Assembly (NCBI GenBank): GCA_900169235.1
Contig: FWCC01000692.1
Span: forward strand, 1 to 16,583
Source: Zarea fungicola
Taxonomy: Eukaryota; Ascomycota; Sordariomycetes; Hypocreales; Cordycipitaceae
Length of the DNA: 16,583 nucleotides
Direction: 5' to 3'
Shown here: in pieces, positions 1-8,455 of the stretch
Numbering within the stretch: the first letter of the stretch is position 1
Layout: the number at the start of each line of letters is the position of its first letter
Notes under the pieces: model-generated
What the model saw: only the letters and a program-made list of their open reading frames with translations
What the model was told of the DNA's origin: nothing
Databases searched by the model: none
Position numbers and translations under genes: made by a program

Positions 1-504
1 AGCTATTGGTTTTTAAAAATAGGGCATTTTGGTAGAAAATGGGCCTTCGAGCGGAATTACTTTTGGCCCACTGTATACCAGCAAGTTTAGCATAGGGGTA
101 GGGAGGTAGGAGTTACGTTCTGATTCTCACTTACTTCTAAAAGAAAAAGAAATCAACGTGATTTCAAAGATTAAATGCTGTCCTTAATACAGCTCTCAGC
201 ATTCCAGTCCGAAATGCGGAATAGTCTTGTTCTGGGTAAGAACCACAGCACATTGTAAGTCGCCAGAGTATATTATTTCTGGAAAAAGCGACTCTTTAAT
301 CGTTTTATCACGACTATTTTTTACATGTCCATAATAAGCCGGCGATATTTTTGCACCCATACAGTGCTCGGTCCCCGATGACTCATTTCGGCTCAGCGCC
401 TTCTTTACGCGGACTCCAAGTTCCTTGCCGAGCTGAATTTGACGCAACCTCAATTCCATCATCGTTCTCCAAACACCTCCTGTTATTATTAAAACTCTTC
501 CAAA
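1..504. other. Intergenic / upstream region of the GNAT gene
   Basis: No recognisable gene was found here. An open frame on the minus strand (196-540) has no family resemblance and runs across the start of the acetyltransferase gene. The last 60 or so bases before 505 are rich in C and T, as is common in fungal 5' leaders, so they probably belong to the promoter and leader of the next gene. Confidence 0.5.
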
Positions 505-1035
505 ATGACCTCTGTACGAGATGGCTTGCACGGCCGGCAATGGCTACGCAATAACTATTTAATCTCCACCAATTCGTCTCTCATTCCCATCCCAAGACTG
601 ATTGACGCGTACAACTCGAGCGAGTTTTACTGGGCCGACGCAATGCCAGAAGAATACATGAAGGCCACGCTCCAAAATTCACTATGTTTCGGCCTATTTC
701 AGAATCGTGAATCCGAGAACGAATTTCTCGGCTTTGCGCGCTGCGTCACGGATTACACCACCTTTTTATATCTAACCGATGTTTGGGTGGACCCGTCCAA
801 ACAAGGACATGGGCTAGGCACATGGATGGTTGAGTGCGTCCAAGAGGTGGTCGGGGAGATGCCGTATTTGCGAAGGAGTATGCTCTTTACATCTAGCTGG
901 GAGAAGTCGGTCCCATTCTACAAGAAGCTCATGGGTATGGAGGTTGTCGAGTCGAAGTACGGAGAAGGTTTGGTGACGATGGAATGTAAAGGCAAGGGAC
1001 ACCCAAGGTATGGCGGCACCGGGAGTCATTATTAG
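505..1035 (+). CDS. GNAT-family N-acetyltransferase
   Basis: An intact, intronless frame of 176 residues that reads as a complete single-domain GNAT acetyltransferase, which would move an acetyl group from acetyl-CoA to an amine; the substrate cannot be told from sequence. Seen directly: an N-terminal part with the run NSLCFGLF (residues 58-65), then LGFARCVTDY (75-84), a beta strand LYLTDVWVD (88-96), and the acetyl-CoA pyrophosphate loop Q-G-H-G-L-G (100-105). Near the end, FY at 138-139 followed by KKLMGM is the usual late motif that packs on CoA. This layout resembles a GNAT subgroup shared by bacteria and fungi in which an 'ISTD..LL' start precedes 'NSLCFGVY' and 'GFARVVTDYATF'. The ATG sits in a good context (CCAAAATG) after a pyrimidine-rich leader. 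There is no signal peptide, so it is likely cytosolic or nuclear. Its 3' end overlaps an unidentified minus-strand frame. Confidence 0.92.
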   Translation: MTSVRDGLHGRQWLRNNYLISTNSSLIPIPRLIDAYNSSEFYWADAMPEEYMKATLQNSLCFGLFQNRESENEFLGFARCVTDYTTFLYLTDVWVDPSKQGHGLGTWMVECVQEVVGEMPYLRRSMLFTSSWEKSVPFYKKLMGMEVVESKYGEGLVTMECKGKGHPRYGGTGSHY

Positions 1036-1558
1036 CGAAAATAGAGCATTCAATTTTTTCTTGTGGCACATCCTTTGAATTAACTTCCTGCAGCCGTCTC
1101 AAATTTAAAGAGCCATCATCTTTGGAATTGGTGCCTTGTGGTTGATTGTGGAGGAAGGCCTTGAGACGAGCAGCCATGCTGTGAAGACCGAGCACCACCC
1201 TCATCTGCCGGTTCCGTGATGTTGCTAACAATTGCATCTGAAACTGAGTGTAGCTGCTTTCCGGTATAATTTCTCCAGGTAAGCCTAGTCTGTACGCCAG
1301 CTTGTCCCGAGCCTCTAATATTAGTATCCTGGTTATGATTGGCGGCTGGACACTGGCATCACACCCAGACGCAGCGACCAATTTGTGCTGTAGTCGGATC
1401 AGAAACACCTGATAGGGAGTACAAATACCAGACGTCACCATACTTTGCAGGCGACCAAGCATCGGCTCGACAAAGAAGAGGATAGGAAGCCGTTGAATAT
1501 GTGAAAACTGAGCAATTTGCTCTTGCCCCTGCTCCTGGAAGAATCTCAACGCAAAATA
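929..1558 (-). CDS. Unidentified minus-strand open frame, possible 3' exon or relic
   Basis: A frame of about 209 codons with a protein-like middle part but no family I recognise. It has no ATG at its 5' end; the first in-frame ATG is at 1462. Just upstream, the minus strand reads CACTAATACATTTACGCTAG, which would serve as a branch site and 3' splice acceptor ending at 1559, so the frame could be a terminal exon whose earlier exons I could not locate. The region around residues 35-115 is leucine-rich and helical in character (for example ILEARDKLAYRLGLPGE). The last third lies antisense to the acetyltransferase and may be open only because of that gene's codon bias. A decayed gene or a chance frame are both possible. 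Codon use is weaker than in the four clear genes. Confidence 0.25.
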   Translation of the reverse strand, partial: YFALRFFQEQGQEQIAQFSHIQRLPILFFVEPMLGRLQSMVTSGICTPYQVFLIRLQHKLVAASGCDASVQPPIITRILILEARDKLAYRLGLPGEIIPESSYTQFQMQLLATSRNRQMRVVLGLHSMAARLKAFLHNQPQGTNSKDDGSLNLRRLQEVNSKDVPQEKIECSIFANNDSRCRHTLGVPCLYIPSSPNLLRTSTRQPPYP

Positions 1559-1561
1559 CTA

Positions 1562-2875
1562 GCGTAAATGTATTAGTGACATTAGGGATCTGATTTTAAT
1601 GCATTACACAAGAATCTCATGCAACGATAAGTGTGAGGCTCCGAAGTATCGGGCTTGGCGCGACGGCCTGCATTGTGGCACATTTTGAACCTACGCCAGC
1701 CCACACCCGGTCGCACTGTACACGCCCCATTGACTTCCAAGATACGTTAGCAAGAAATTTAAAAAGAAATTTTACGCAACATTGGACAGAATTGGCCACT
1801 TTTGGTTCTTCAGAGGCATGATAAATATGGTGTCGTTGGCTCAAATCCAAGCCGCAGGCATTGTGATGATTGGTGACAGGCCTAGCGCATAACTACTAAG
1901 GCAAATATATTTGTTCCTTCTAAGCTTCTCTTCCAAGTACTAACTTTATATTCTCAAAGACTCACTACATGTTTCTCAGCATATCGAGTTTGCAGTCGGT
2001 TGTGAAAGAGCCCGGTCAACCCAACTCGATACTTGGCCGCAATAGTGTGACTTGGTTCGCAAGCTCACGATTTAATTTCGCCCAGTGAAATAGAAACAAT
2101 TATTTTAATACAAGGCTTCTTCTATAAGCTGATGAGGTTGACACCTCAGCCTATATCATGGCAATCCCTGCATGTCGTTGGAACGAGTCGAGCCATATAT
2201 TGCTATTTTTCCTTGGCCTATGCTTTAATTAGCAAGAAAGTTGCGGGCTTACACTGTAAGACGTGCATGGATTTGTAAGTAGAATTTGCGATTATGGACT
2301 TTCTTGGCCCAAGTCCAACCCACGTGCCGCAGAGCACCCATGTATTCCAGTACATCTTACAGCGGTGAGATGTTATGCTGTACTCAACCACGTGGAAACC
2401 CTTTCCTTGGTGTATTCTTCATGTAGTAATCCACAAGTGGGAGTTGGACCAGAAGCAAACACTATCCGGATTTGAACCATAAGCTGGCGGTTTTGCTTGC
2501 CTGCTTGCATGGATGATCCGGATGGCAAAACAGCTGCTACCCGAACGCTCTTCATTAGCGCAGGCTAAGAATACAGATAAACTATGATCCATGCGCTCTT
2601 TGTTGCTCTCGCGAATAGATGGAACGGTCTTCGGGCCAATCTGCGCAATTCCGAGCAGACGAGCCGATGGTGTTGAGGGTTGCAATGAGGCCACGAAAGA
2701 TCGTCGGGGTTCTCATCTTATTATCCGCCAATATTGGTATTTCACCCCGCTTTCCACTAAAGAAATAATCCGTCATTTTCTCACCTGGAAATCTTGGCAT
2801 TCTCACCAGTTCAACTCAATTCAAGATTATACGATCCATAACATTACAAAAGAGGTAGTTTATGGTGCTTGAGGG
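1562..2875. other. Intergenic region without a recognisable gene
   Basis: Several short frames occur on both strands but none shows a known motif. The minus-strand frame 2582-2800 begins with a genuine ATG (72 residues, containing NCADWPEDRSIYSREQ) and is the most protein-like, but it is unmatched and alone. Two CACGTG boxes lie at 2321 and 2389. No repeat or transposon ends were seen. Confidence 0.4.
2321..2394. promoter_or_regulatory. Two CACGTG (E-box) palindromes 68 bp apart
   Basis: Perfect CACGTG hexamers lie at 2321-2326 and 2389-2394. In fungi this is the core site for bHLH regulators. No gene start is recognisable close by, so a regulatory role is only possible, not shown. Confidence 0.25.
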
Positions 2876-3235
2876 AGACCGGCTTTCGCTGCAAGACTCG
2901 GTCGTCTGTCGCGACATCCCGGCCCCGCATGCGCCCGGGCTGTCGCACCCCCACGACGGCGCTCTTCGCGCGCCAAGAAATGTGGCTGCGCCTCTTGTCC
3001 TGTGGTGGCTGCTTGTTTGTCTTGTTCCGCTCACTCATATAATCTTCCCACGCACTTTTGCACAAGAATATTCTCCGCTGTCATCTCTAATTGGTGCAAG
3101 GTTTGTCCCGCCCCCTTGGAAATTGAGCTCCCCGCCAGATACAGACAGCGTCCCCTTTGTGCGCGCCAAAGCCTGTCAGCGGGCTTGCTTGAGATGACGA
3201 CGCCGACGACGAGCCGAATCGGCACCAGAAAGGAC
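2876..3235. other. GC-rich island in AT-richer intergenic DNA
   Basis: From about 2876 to 2985 and again from about 3100 to 3230 the base composition rises sharply, with many CpG steps, against AT-rich flanks. Several frames on both strands are open together, which is what GC richness alone gives. Neither strand shows a recognised domain. It could be the relic of a coding exon or a CpG-rich regulatory stretch. Confidence 0.35.
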
Positions 3236-5520
3236 AAGTGATACGTTTGAAAGCTGAAAGGGCTTGCGAGCCTTACAGTCAGCTAACTGTAAATCACCAA
3301 AAGTCTCTCCGGAAAATGATTGGATTGTGCTTATCTACTAGATTTACAACACATGCTTGTGGTAAGACGAGCAAGACGGGGGCAAGTATACACGCCTCTG
3401 AATCAAGTTACGATCTGCACACCAGAAAAAGCACGAGGCAGCTGCGCAGAGTAAAATTGTGGAAAATTGTTTCTTCTCCTTTTTCTTCAATCTTATAGAA
3501 GAATCAACTTCAGCAAGCCACGGCGCAGGCTCAATCATGCCACCCACTCTAAACGAAGCTTTCCATCGTAGACCTTCTTCCAAGTCGCCATTTTTAAACG
3601 TTATTTCCAATCCAGTTTGACTACCAAATAACGCTTGCATCTTGCAATGGTACGCAGTATCCATTGGGGCGTGTTGCTATTGACCTGCTGGTGCTTACGA
3701 ACAACTTGAGCATAGAATTTATGGCGTGGCTGCCCCACTTTCAAATCAAGCCCACAGCGGATCGGCTTACTTGACTTGTTCTCCTTGGACGAGGAAGCGA
3801 ACAACCACCAGATTCTAGGGTCCCCCACCGAGAAGGAGGAGACAAAGGGCGTCAGGACACGGGATTCAGAAGAGGAGCCCTTATGTACAAGACCTGTTTT
3901 TTTGTGTTTTTTTTTCCCCTATTTTCCGGTTGCCAAAATCGTGATTACACTTGTCCTGATTTCTACAACGTCACAGAGAAAGGCCGCCATGTCCTCAATT
4001 TCAAATGTGGCCAATATGAACAGAAAATAATAGCTGGAATGTAATCAGGAGATTATCGAGCTACAAAACTGCAACTTCGTTCTGCAATCTCAAGAAACGT
4101 CACACATCCACTCGTACTCGTGCAGGGGAGCACTATATAGCTCCATCTCAGCCAGACCGTTTATTACCTCAGCTTACATGCCAAGCGCTTTACTTTCTTT
4201 TCGGTACCCATAATATAGCCACATCTGTGACAGCCTGTTTATTAATTTAACACACCATCAAAGGAGTGAAAGTGACGTGCAGGACGTCACAGAAAAAGGA
4301 GATGTTTTTTTGTTGAGTCCAACCCAGCACCATATTATGTACATTCCATGCTTCATCTCGGCGAAAATAAAATCAAGCACACTCACTAAGCTTAAAGGGC
4401 AGGGTGGGTAGGTGAGGCTCATTACGCTGATCTTCACTCTTTATGCCGTAGTAGAGCTTACCAAATGCCTTTTTTCCTCTTCATTTGCATTTTTGTCTGT
4501 GCTGTCTTTCTTGAATCTGTTTTGTCGTCTGTGGTGAGAATGCGATTCGCGGTCACGCGCTTCTTTGCTTTACTCCAGAGCTCTTAAATTGACATCCAAT
4601 CAGGGAAGTACCGATGCCAGCCACAATGTCAAGCCATGCCCCAATGCCAACAGTTAGATACGATGTGGCTCTAATTTGTGGCTGCTTCTCTTCCCCCACT
4701 GTAATCCAAGATTCCGCAAGATAACAGGCGGCCTTTCTACATCAAACATTTTCCAAGTGGCAGCCGCCTTTAGGTGGCCAATTTCTTAACTGCCAAGGCC
4801 GCCCGACAACCCGATAACCGGAATGGAGGCCTATGAGATTTCCTTGGAAGGTATAATTACCCGCACGAAAATACAGCCGGTGTTCCACTCCGTACCACAC
4901 TCCATAACAAGACCCAACCGCAGATGATGTTTAATGTGACAGGCTGGTAGGGTGTGAGATCATAGCGCCGACACACCACTGTCTATTACCAGCTAGTTGT
5001 CTTTGACGGCCGGGATAGCACTGCGGCGCCCAAGCCAGGGCGACTGAGAAATGACTGGATCCTGTTTGCCATCGGGTCGCCGCTCGAAAGTACTTGCTCT
5101 CGCGTCTCTCACCATTCTCACTACTCTTACTCGAGTTCAACTTTTGCTGACGGTACAGTGGATATGGTTGCTGAGTCCATTCCGTTCCGCCTTCCAGCTC
5201 TCACCGTGACCGAAAGCCAGGGCCATCGGGGCACAAGTTTCTGTGACAAGAGTAGACTCTTCAGACCATGAACAAATTGCAGGGATGTATCCATCCTATG
5301 GCTGCCATGGGCGCCCTGTGGAGAAGGGCCCCTGCATAGAAGCTCCTTTGAATTGCTAGTGTCAAAAAAGAACTGCAAGAATAATACTGGTAAGCATCGT
5401 GTATGTGAGACTATGTACATGCCCGAATCGGTAACTATGTGGCCTTTTGGGGGGAGTGAACTCCTGCGCGAGTGGGAGCAGAGTAGATCAACAGGTGAGC
5501 TTTTCCGAAAGAGAGGGGAC
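3236..5520. other. Long intergenic region, no recognisable gene
   Basis: About 2.3 kb with only short, motif-free frames. The minus-strand frames 3601-3828 and 3344-3664 follow each other and look mildly protein-like (for example KFYAQVVRKHQQVNSNTP), but no family was recognised. T-rich runs occur at 3897-3915. A TATATA element lies near 4134 and an inverted bZIP-type repeat at 4272. The right part probably includes upstream control DNA of the sulfotransferase-family gene. Confidence 0.4.
4272..4290. promoter_or_regulatory. Inverted repeat of GTGACGT, bZIP (CRE/ATF-like) site pair
   Basis: GTGACGT (4272-4278) and its exact reverse complement ACGTCAC (4284-4290) flank a 5-nt spacer. Each arm holds TGACG, the half-site of ATF/CREB-type bZIP proteins. 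It lies about 1.5 kb upstream of the sulfotransferase-family start, so its target is unknown. Confidence 0.35.
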
Positions 5521-5533
5521 TTGAGAGCGAGGT

Positions 5534-5760
5534 TATAAATCCAAATTGCCGCCCTGCTCTCTAAACTCTTTTCTGTGGATTCATAACACATCCAATTGGT
5601 TTTATTCTTGTTCTTTTACACAGCTATACTAGATAACCGACGGGTTCGGCCACTTATACATTTCAGCAGGAACGAAGTTGATCTGCATCTCATCTGCCCC
5701 TTCAAAAGTCGCCAAACTCATACATCCCCTCCTTATCATCTCTACAAGCTCTTCTTAATA
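5534..5760 (+). promoter_or_regulatory. Probable core promoter and 5' leader of the sulfotransferase-family gene
   Basis: A TATAAA element at 5534-5539 is followed by a C/T-rich stretch, a CCAAT within CCAATTGG at 5592-5599, and a strongly pyrimidine-rich run just before the ATG (about 5700-5758). This is the usual layout of a fungal core promoter and leader. The transcription start is not determinable from sequence. Confidence 0.45.
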
Positions 5761-6678
5761 ATGGAAAAGTCCTCTGCCGTCGCCCGTCCAGGCCTGCCCA
5801 AGAACTTCGCCAGCGGTCACGGCATTCTCTGCGCGGGCCTCCCACGTAGCGGCACGGCCTCCCTCTCCAAGGCCCTTGAGATCCTCGGCATCACGCCCGT
5901 CCACCACGTCATGCAGCTCGAGGACTGGCCACAGCTCTACGCCTGGGGCCGCGCCGCCTGGTGCCATTTCCCTTACCTCCGCGAGAATCGATTCTTCCGC
6001 GCCTTTTACCTCTCCAAGTACGACCCCCTCCTGCCGTTCTCTCGCGGAGACTGGGATAGCCTCATCGGCCCGTACCGCGCCGTCACCGATGTCGCCGCCT
6101 ACTTTGGCAAAGAAATCTACACGCACTATCCCGAATGCAAAGTTATCCTGGTTGAGCGGCCCTATGACAAGTGGGTGCAAAGCTATGCCGTCTTCACCGA
6201 CTCGTGGCTGTACGGCTTCTGGGATCTGCTCTGCTTCCAGCTCGCCACCTGGGTTGGCATGGGCTTCGTGATTGGTATCAGCGATGTGTATACTGGTTGG
6301 ATGGGCGCCCGCACCGGCGCTGGCGCCAAGAAGAAGCTTCGCGCACTGCACGCCGAGCATTACGCCAAGATGAGGGCGACCGTTCCAGAGGAGAACCTGC
6401 TGGACTTCCGTCTTGAGCAGGGCTGGGAGCCCCTCTGCAAGTTCCTCGACGTGCCCGTCCCCAATGAGCCCTTCCCTCACGTCAATGATCGCAACAACAT
6501 CTTCGAGTTCCGCAACGGCATGGCCCAGGCCGTCCTGATCTCCCTTGGCCTTCGAATGGGCATCATTGCCATCGGCGCAGCCGCCGCCGCCGGTGCAATC
6601 AAGGGAGCGTCCGCGTACGGCGTCTGGACCGTCGTCGGCGCGTACAAGGATGCTCTCTTCACCTACCTCATGAAGTAG
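5761..6678 (+). CDS. Sulfotransferase-family protein (fungal P-loop type)
   Basis: A complete intronless frame of 305 residues. It matches the layout of the fungal/animal sulfotransferase-like P-loop family (the group sometimes mis-named NAD-dependent epimerase in databases). Seen directly: the phosphosulfate-binding loop GLPRSGTASL (residues 26-35), followed by the usual helix SKALEILG; VTDVAAYFGKEIYTHYPECK (108-127), a stretch typical before the next core strand; and VILVERPYDKWVQSY (128-142), where Arg133 and Ser141 stand where the family binds the 3'-phosphate of PAPS. The C-terminal part PFPHVND precedes an unusual Ala/Gly-rich hydrophobic tail (about 265-290) that may be a membrane-associated helix. 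The frame extends upstream of 5761 without a stop, but the ATG at 5761 follows a pyrimidine-rich leader and puts the P-loop at the normal distance, so it is preferred. Donor is inferred as PAPS; the acceptor is unknown. Confidence 0.9.
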   Translation: MEKSSAVARPGLPKNFASGHGILCAGLPRSGTASLSKALEILGITPVHHVMQLEDWPQLYAWGRAAWCHFPYLRENRFFRAFYLSKYDPLLPFSRGDWDSLIGPYRAVTDVAAYFGKEIYTHYPECKVILVERPYDKWVQSYAVFTDSWLYGFWDLLCFQLATWVGMGFVIGISDVYTGWMGARTGAGAKKKLRALHAEHYAKMRATVPEENLLDFRLEQGWEPLCKFLDVPVPNEPFPHVNDRNNIFEFRNGMAQAVLISLGLRMGIIAIGAAAAAGAIKGASAYGVWTVVGAYKDALFTYLMK

Positions 6679-7492
6679 AGAGTGTTGAATTTTGTATTGA
6701 CCCGTCCACGTCACGATCTGCGTATCCCGCTTTTCTCTATCATTTCTGTCCTGTTCATTTTTTTCCGCTCCCATACTTATAGAAGGGGAAGTCTCTTTTG
6801 TCTAGCGCGCATGGTTATGATAATAGCATCTACATTTTTCATCAATTGATTGTATATAGACACCTTTTATCTTTTACTCTCCTAAATTGCAAGTGATTGG
6901 ATATTTCTCAAGATTAAGCTGGTCTTATGATCAGCGGTATGCCGCAAAAATGGAGTCGGCAAAGGAACTAATTCCAAACGTCATAGATGCGCATAACAAA
7001 GGGCTCCCGTATATGTACCATCATAAAATAATTCTGTAACTCATTTCATACTCTGGTAGTACTTCACGTTGCACCTGTTTAGGTTGAAGGTTAACTGAGG
7101 CTAAACAGGTGGCTAGCTAATTCTACCTTTGCGCGCGCTGCCACACCTGATACTTGGTAGTGACCCACACTTTCAGGCCGGGGGCTCCTTCGCCTCCTTT
7201 TGCGCATCTGCTGCATCTCTCTGCATCTCCGCCCTGTTGATAACTCGATATTGACAATCGGAAATCGAATATCTGTCCATTGTATTTGATAAACGTGTCT
7301 CGAAAGGTTGCACATTGGACGAACTCTTGATAAAATTTGCCGATCTATCAAAGCCCGACCCAGCCGAGCTAAAAAAAAAAAAAAAAAGCAGCGAAGCTGA
7401 CCAGGGGTGGACAGAAAGAGCTCGCCACCTTGATCGCGTGCATCCAAGACACAAAATTCGAAGCAGTTCAAATACCATAATATCTCATCACA
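6679..7492. other. Intergenic region between sulfotransferase and glutaredoxin genes
   Basis: About 0.8 kb holding the 3' flank of the upstream gene (AT-rich, T-rich from about 6700 to 6900) and the promoter and leader of the glutaredoxin gene. A run of 17 A lies at 7371-7387, about 105 bases before the glutaredoxin ATG. No further gene is supported. Confidence 0.5.
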
Positions 7493-8455
7493 ATGCCTTC
7501 AGCACGACGTATACGTCTACTGGCGCTCGCCGCCGTTGTCACGATCTTCTTTGTCTTTTTCTACGGGACGGGCCTCGGACGCAGCAACAGCGGGACGTCT
7601 GCCGATTTCTACCACAAAACCATGGACGCAATGCGCGGCAATGGAAATGGCCCCGGCCAAACCATCATCAACGCCGAGACGGGCAAGAAAGCAGGCCACA
7701 TACCTGCGGATACGGACGGCGACGGCGACATTGACGACGACGACAAAAAGGCGAGAAAGGAGCTGCAGGACCGCCTGAGCAAACTGGCGCAAGAGGCCAA
7801 GGATAACGCTAACGAAAAGGCCGGGCCCAAGCCGGACACGCCGAGCAAACTCGTAGGGGTGGGCAACTCGGCCGAGGGCAACAGGAAGCCTGATGGCGAT
7901 GGCGTGAAAAAGGCAGAGGATAAGAAGGCCGCGAATGGTGCAGCAGCAGAAAAGGGCAAAGAAAAGGCACGAGTGCCAGAGAGCCCTGCAGAGGTAGCTC
8001 TCTTCGATATCTTGAAAAAGGCACCTGGTAAGGCACCTTCCTCCTGAAATCCTGTGGTTCAAGTTTTCTGGTCTTACTTTTCTAAGCAACGCATGCTAAC
8101 TCCACACTTACTTCTAGTCATCATCTTTTCCAAGTCGTATTGCCCACACTCGAAGCGTGCCAAGGGCATCCTCCTCGAAAAATACGTTATCACACCCAAG
8201 CCCTACATCGTCGAACTTGACGAACATGAGCTAGGATCGCAGATCCAAGACGTTCTCGAGGGCCTCACAGGTCGGCGCACTGTACCAAACATCATGGTCA
8301 ACAAGGTTAGCATTGGTGGCGCAGACAGTATTGTTGAGCTAGACAACAAGGGCGAGCTCATGAGTAAGATCCAAGGGCTGGGCAAGGGCAAGATTGAGAT
8401 TTCGGAGCACTTTTCGGCCGAGCAGGTACAGGGCGCAGCACCTGCAGGACGCTAA
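7493..8455 (+). CDS. Membrane-anchored monothiol glutaredoxin (Grx6/Grx7-like), two exons
   Basis: Joining exon 1 (7493-8027) to exon 2 (8118-8455) gives 290 residues. The protein begins with a short basic N-terminus and one hydrophobic segment (about 9-24), as in the secretory-pathway glutaredoxins Grx6 and Grx7 of yeast, so a type II anchor with the catalytic part in the ER/Golgi lumen is inferred. A Lys/Glu/Ala/Gly-rich stalk (about 30-165) follows, with an acidic loop DTDGDGDIDDDD (73-84) that fits the EF-hand pattern, then a charged helix. The glutaredoxin fold covers about 165-275: active site C-P-H-S (187-190) with one cysteine, glutathione-binding Thr-Val-Pro (233-235, cis-proline) and Gly-Gly-Ala-Asp (245-248). 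It would reduce or deglutathionylate proteins using glutathione. The active site has His where Grx7 has Tyr. The ATG has a CACAATG context. Splicing is required: reading through gives a stop at 8045-8047 and no catalytic domain. Confidence 0.92.
7709..7744 (+). other. EF-hand-like calcium-binding loop coded in the glutaredoxin stalk
   Basis: The twelve codons encode D-T-D-G-D-G-D-I-D-D-D-D, with Asp at positions 1, 3, 5, 9 and 12, Gly at 6 and Ile at 8, which satisfies the classic EF-hand loop pattern. A helix-prone charged run follows (KKARKELQDRL...). The preceding residues do not look like a clear entering helix, so this would be a half or degenerate EF-hand. Calcium binding is inferred only. 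Confidence 0.6.
8028..8117 (+). other. Spliceosomal intron of the glutaredoxin gene
   Basis: The 90-nt intron starts GTAAGG (8028), has a branch-site match GCTAAC at 8095-8100 and ends CTTCTAG (8117). It is in phase 1 and restores the frame so that Val179 is split across the junction (g|tc), leading straight into VIIFSKSYCPHS. All three signals match filamentous fungal introns. Confidence 0.93.

Noticed and set aside
2468..2478. GGATTTGAACC, resembling the T-loop of a minus-strand tRNA
   Set aside because: The flanks do not form a T stem, and no anticodon arm or acceptor stem could be built around it.
5127..5591. 154-residue minus-strand frame upstream of the sulfotransferase-family gene
   Set aside because: No family resemblance, poor codon use, and it overlaps the probable promoter of the plus-strand gene.
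5755..6774. 339-residue minus-strand open frame covering the sulfotransferase-family gene
   Set aside because: It is open because the real gene on the plus strand has C-ending codons. Its translation is Gly/Ala/Glu/Asp-rich with no domain, and the plus strand has clear family motifs.
7517..8089. 190-residue minus-strand frame over glutaredoxin exon 1
   Set aside because: It is a shadow of the coding exon, with low-complexity composition and no recognised motif; the plus strand has intron signals and the active site.
505..8455. A joint pathway or cluster formed by the acetyltransferase, sulfotransferase and glutaredoxin genes
   Set aside because: The genes are separated by long spacers, have unrelated roles and show no shared regulatory motif; no core biosynthetic enzyme is present.
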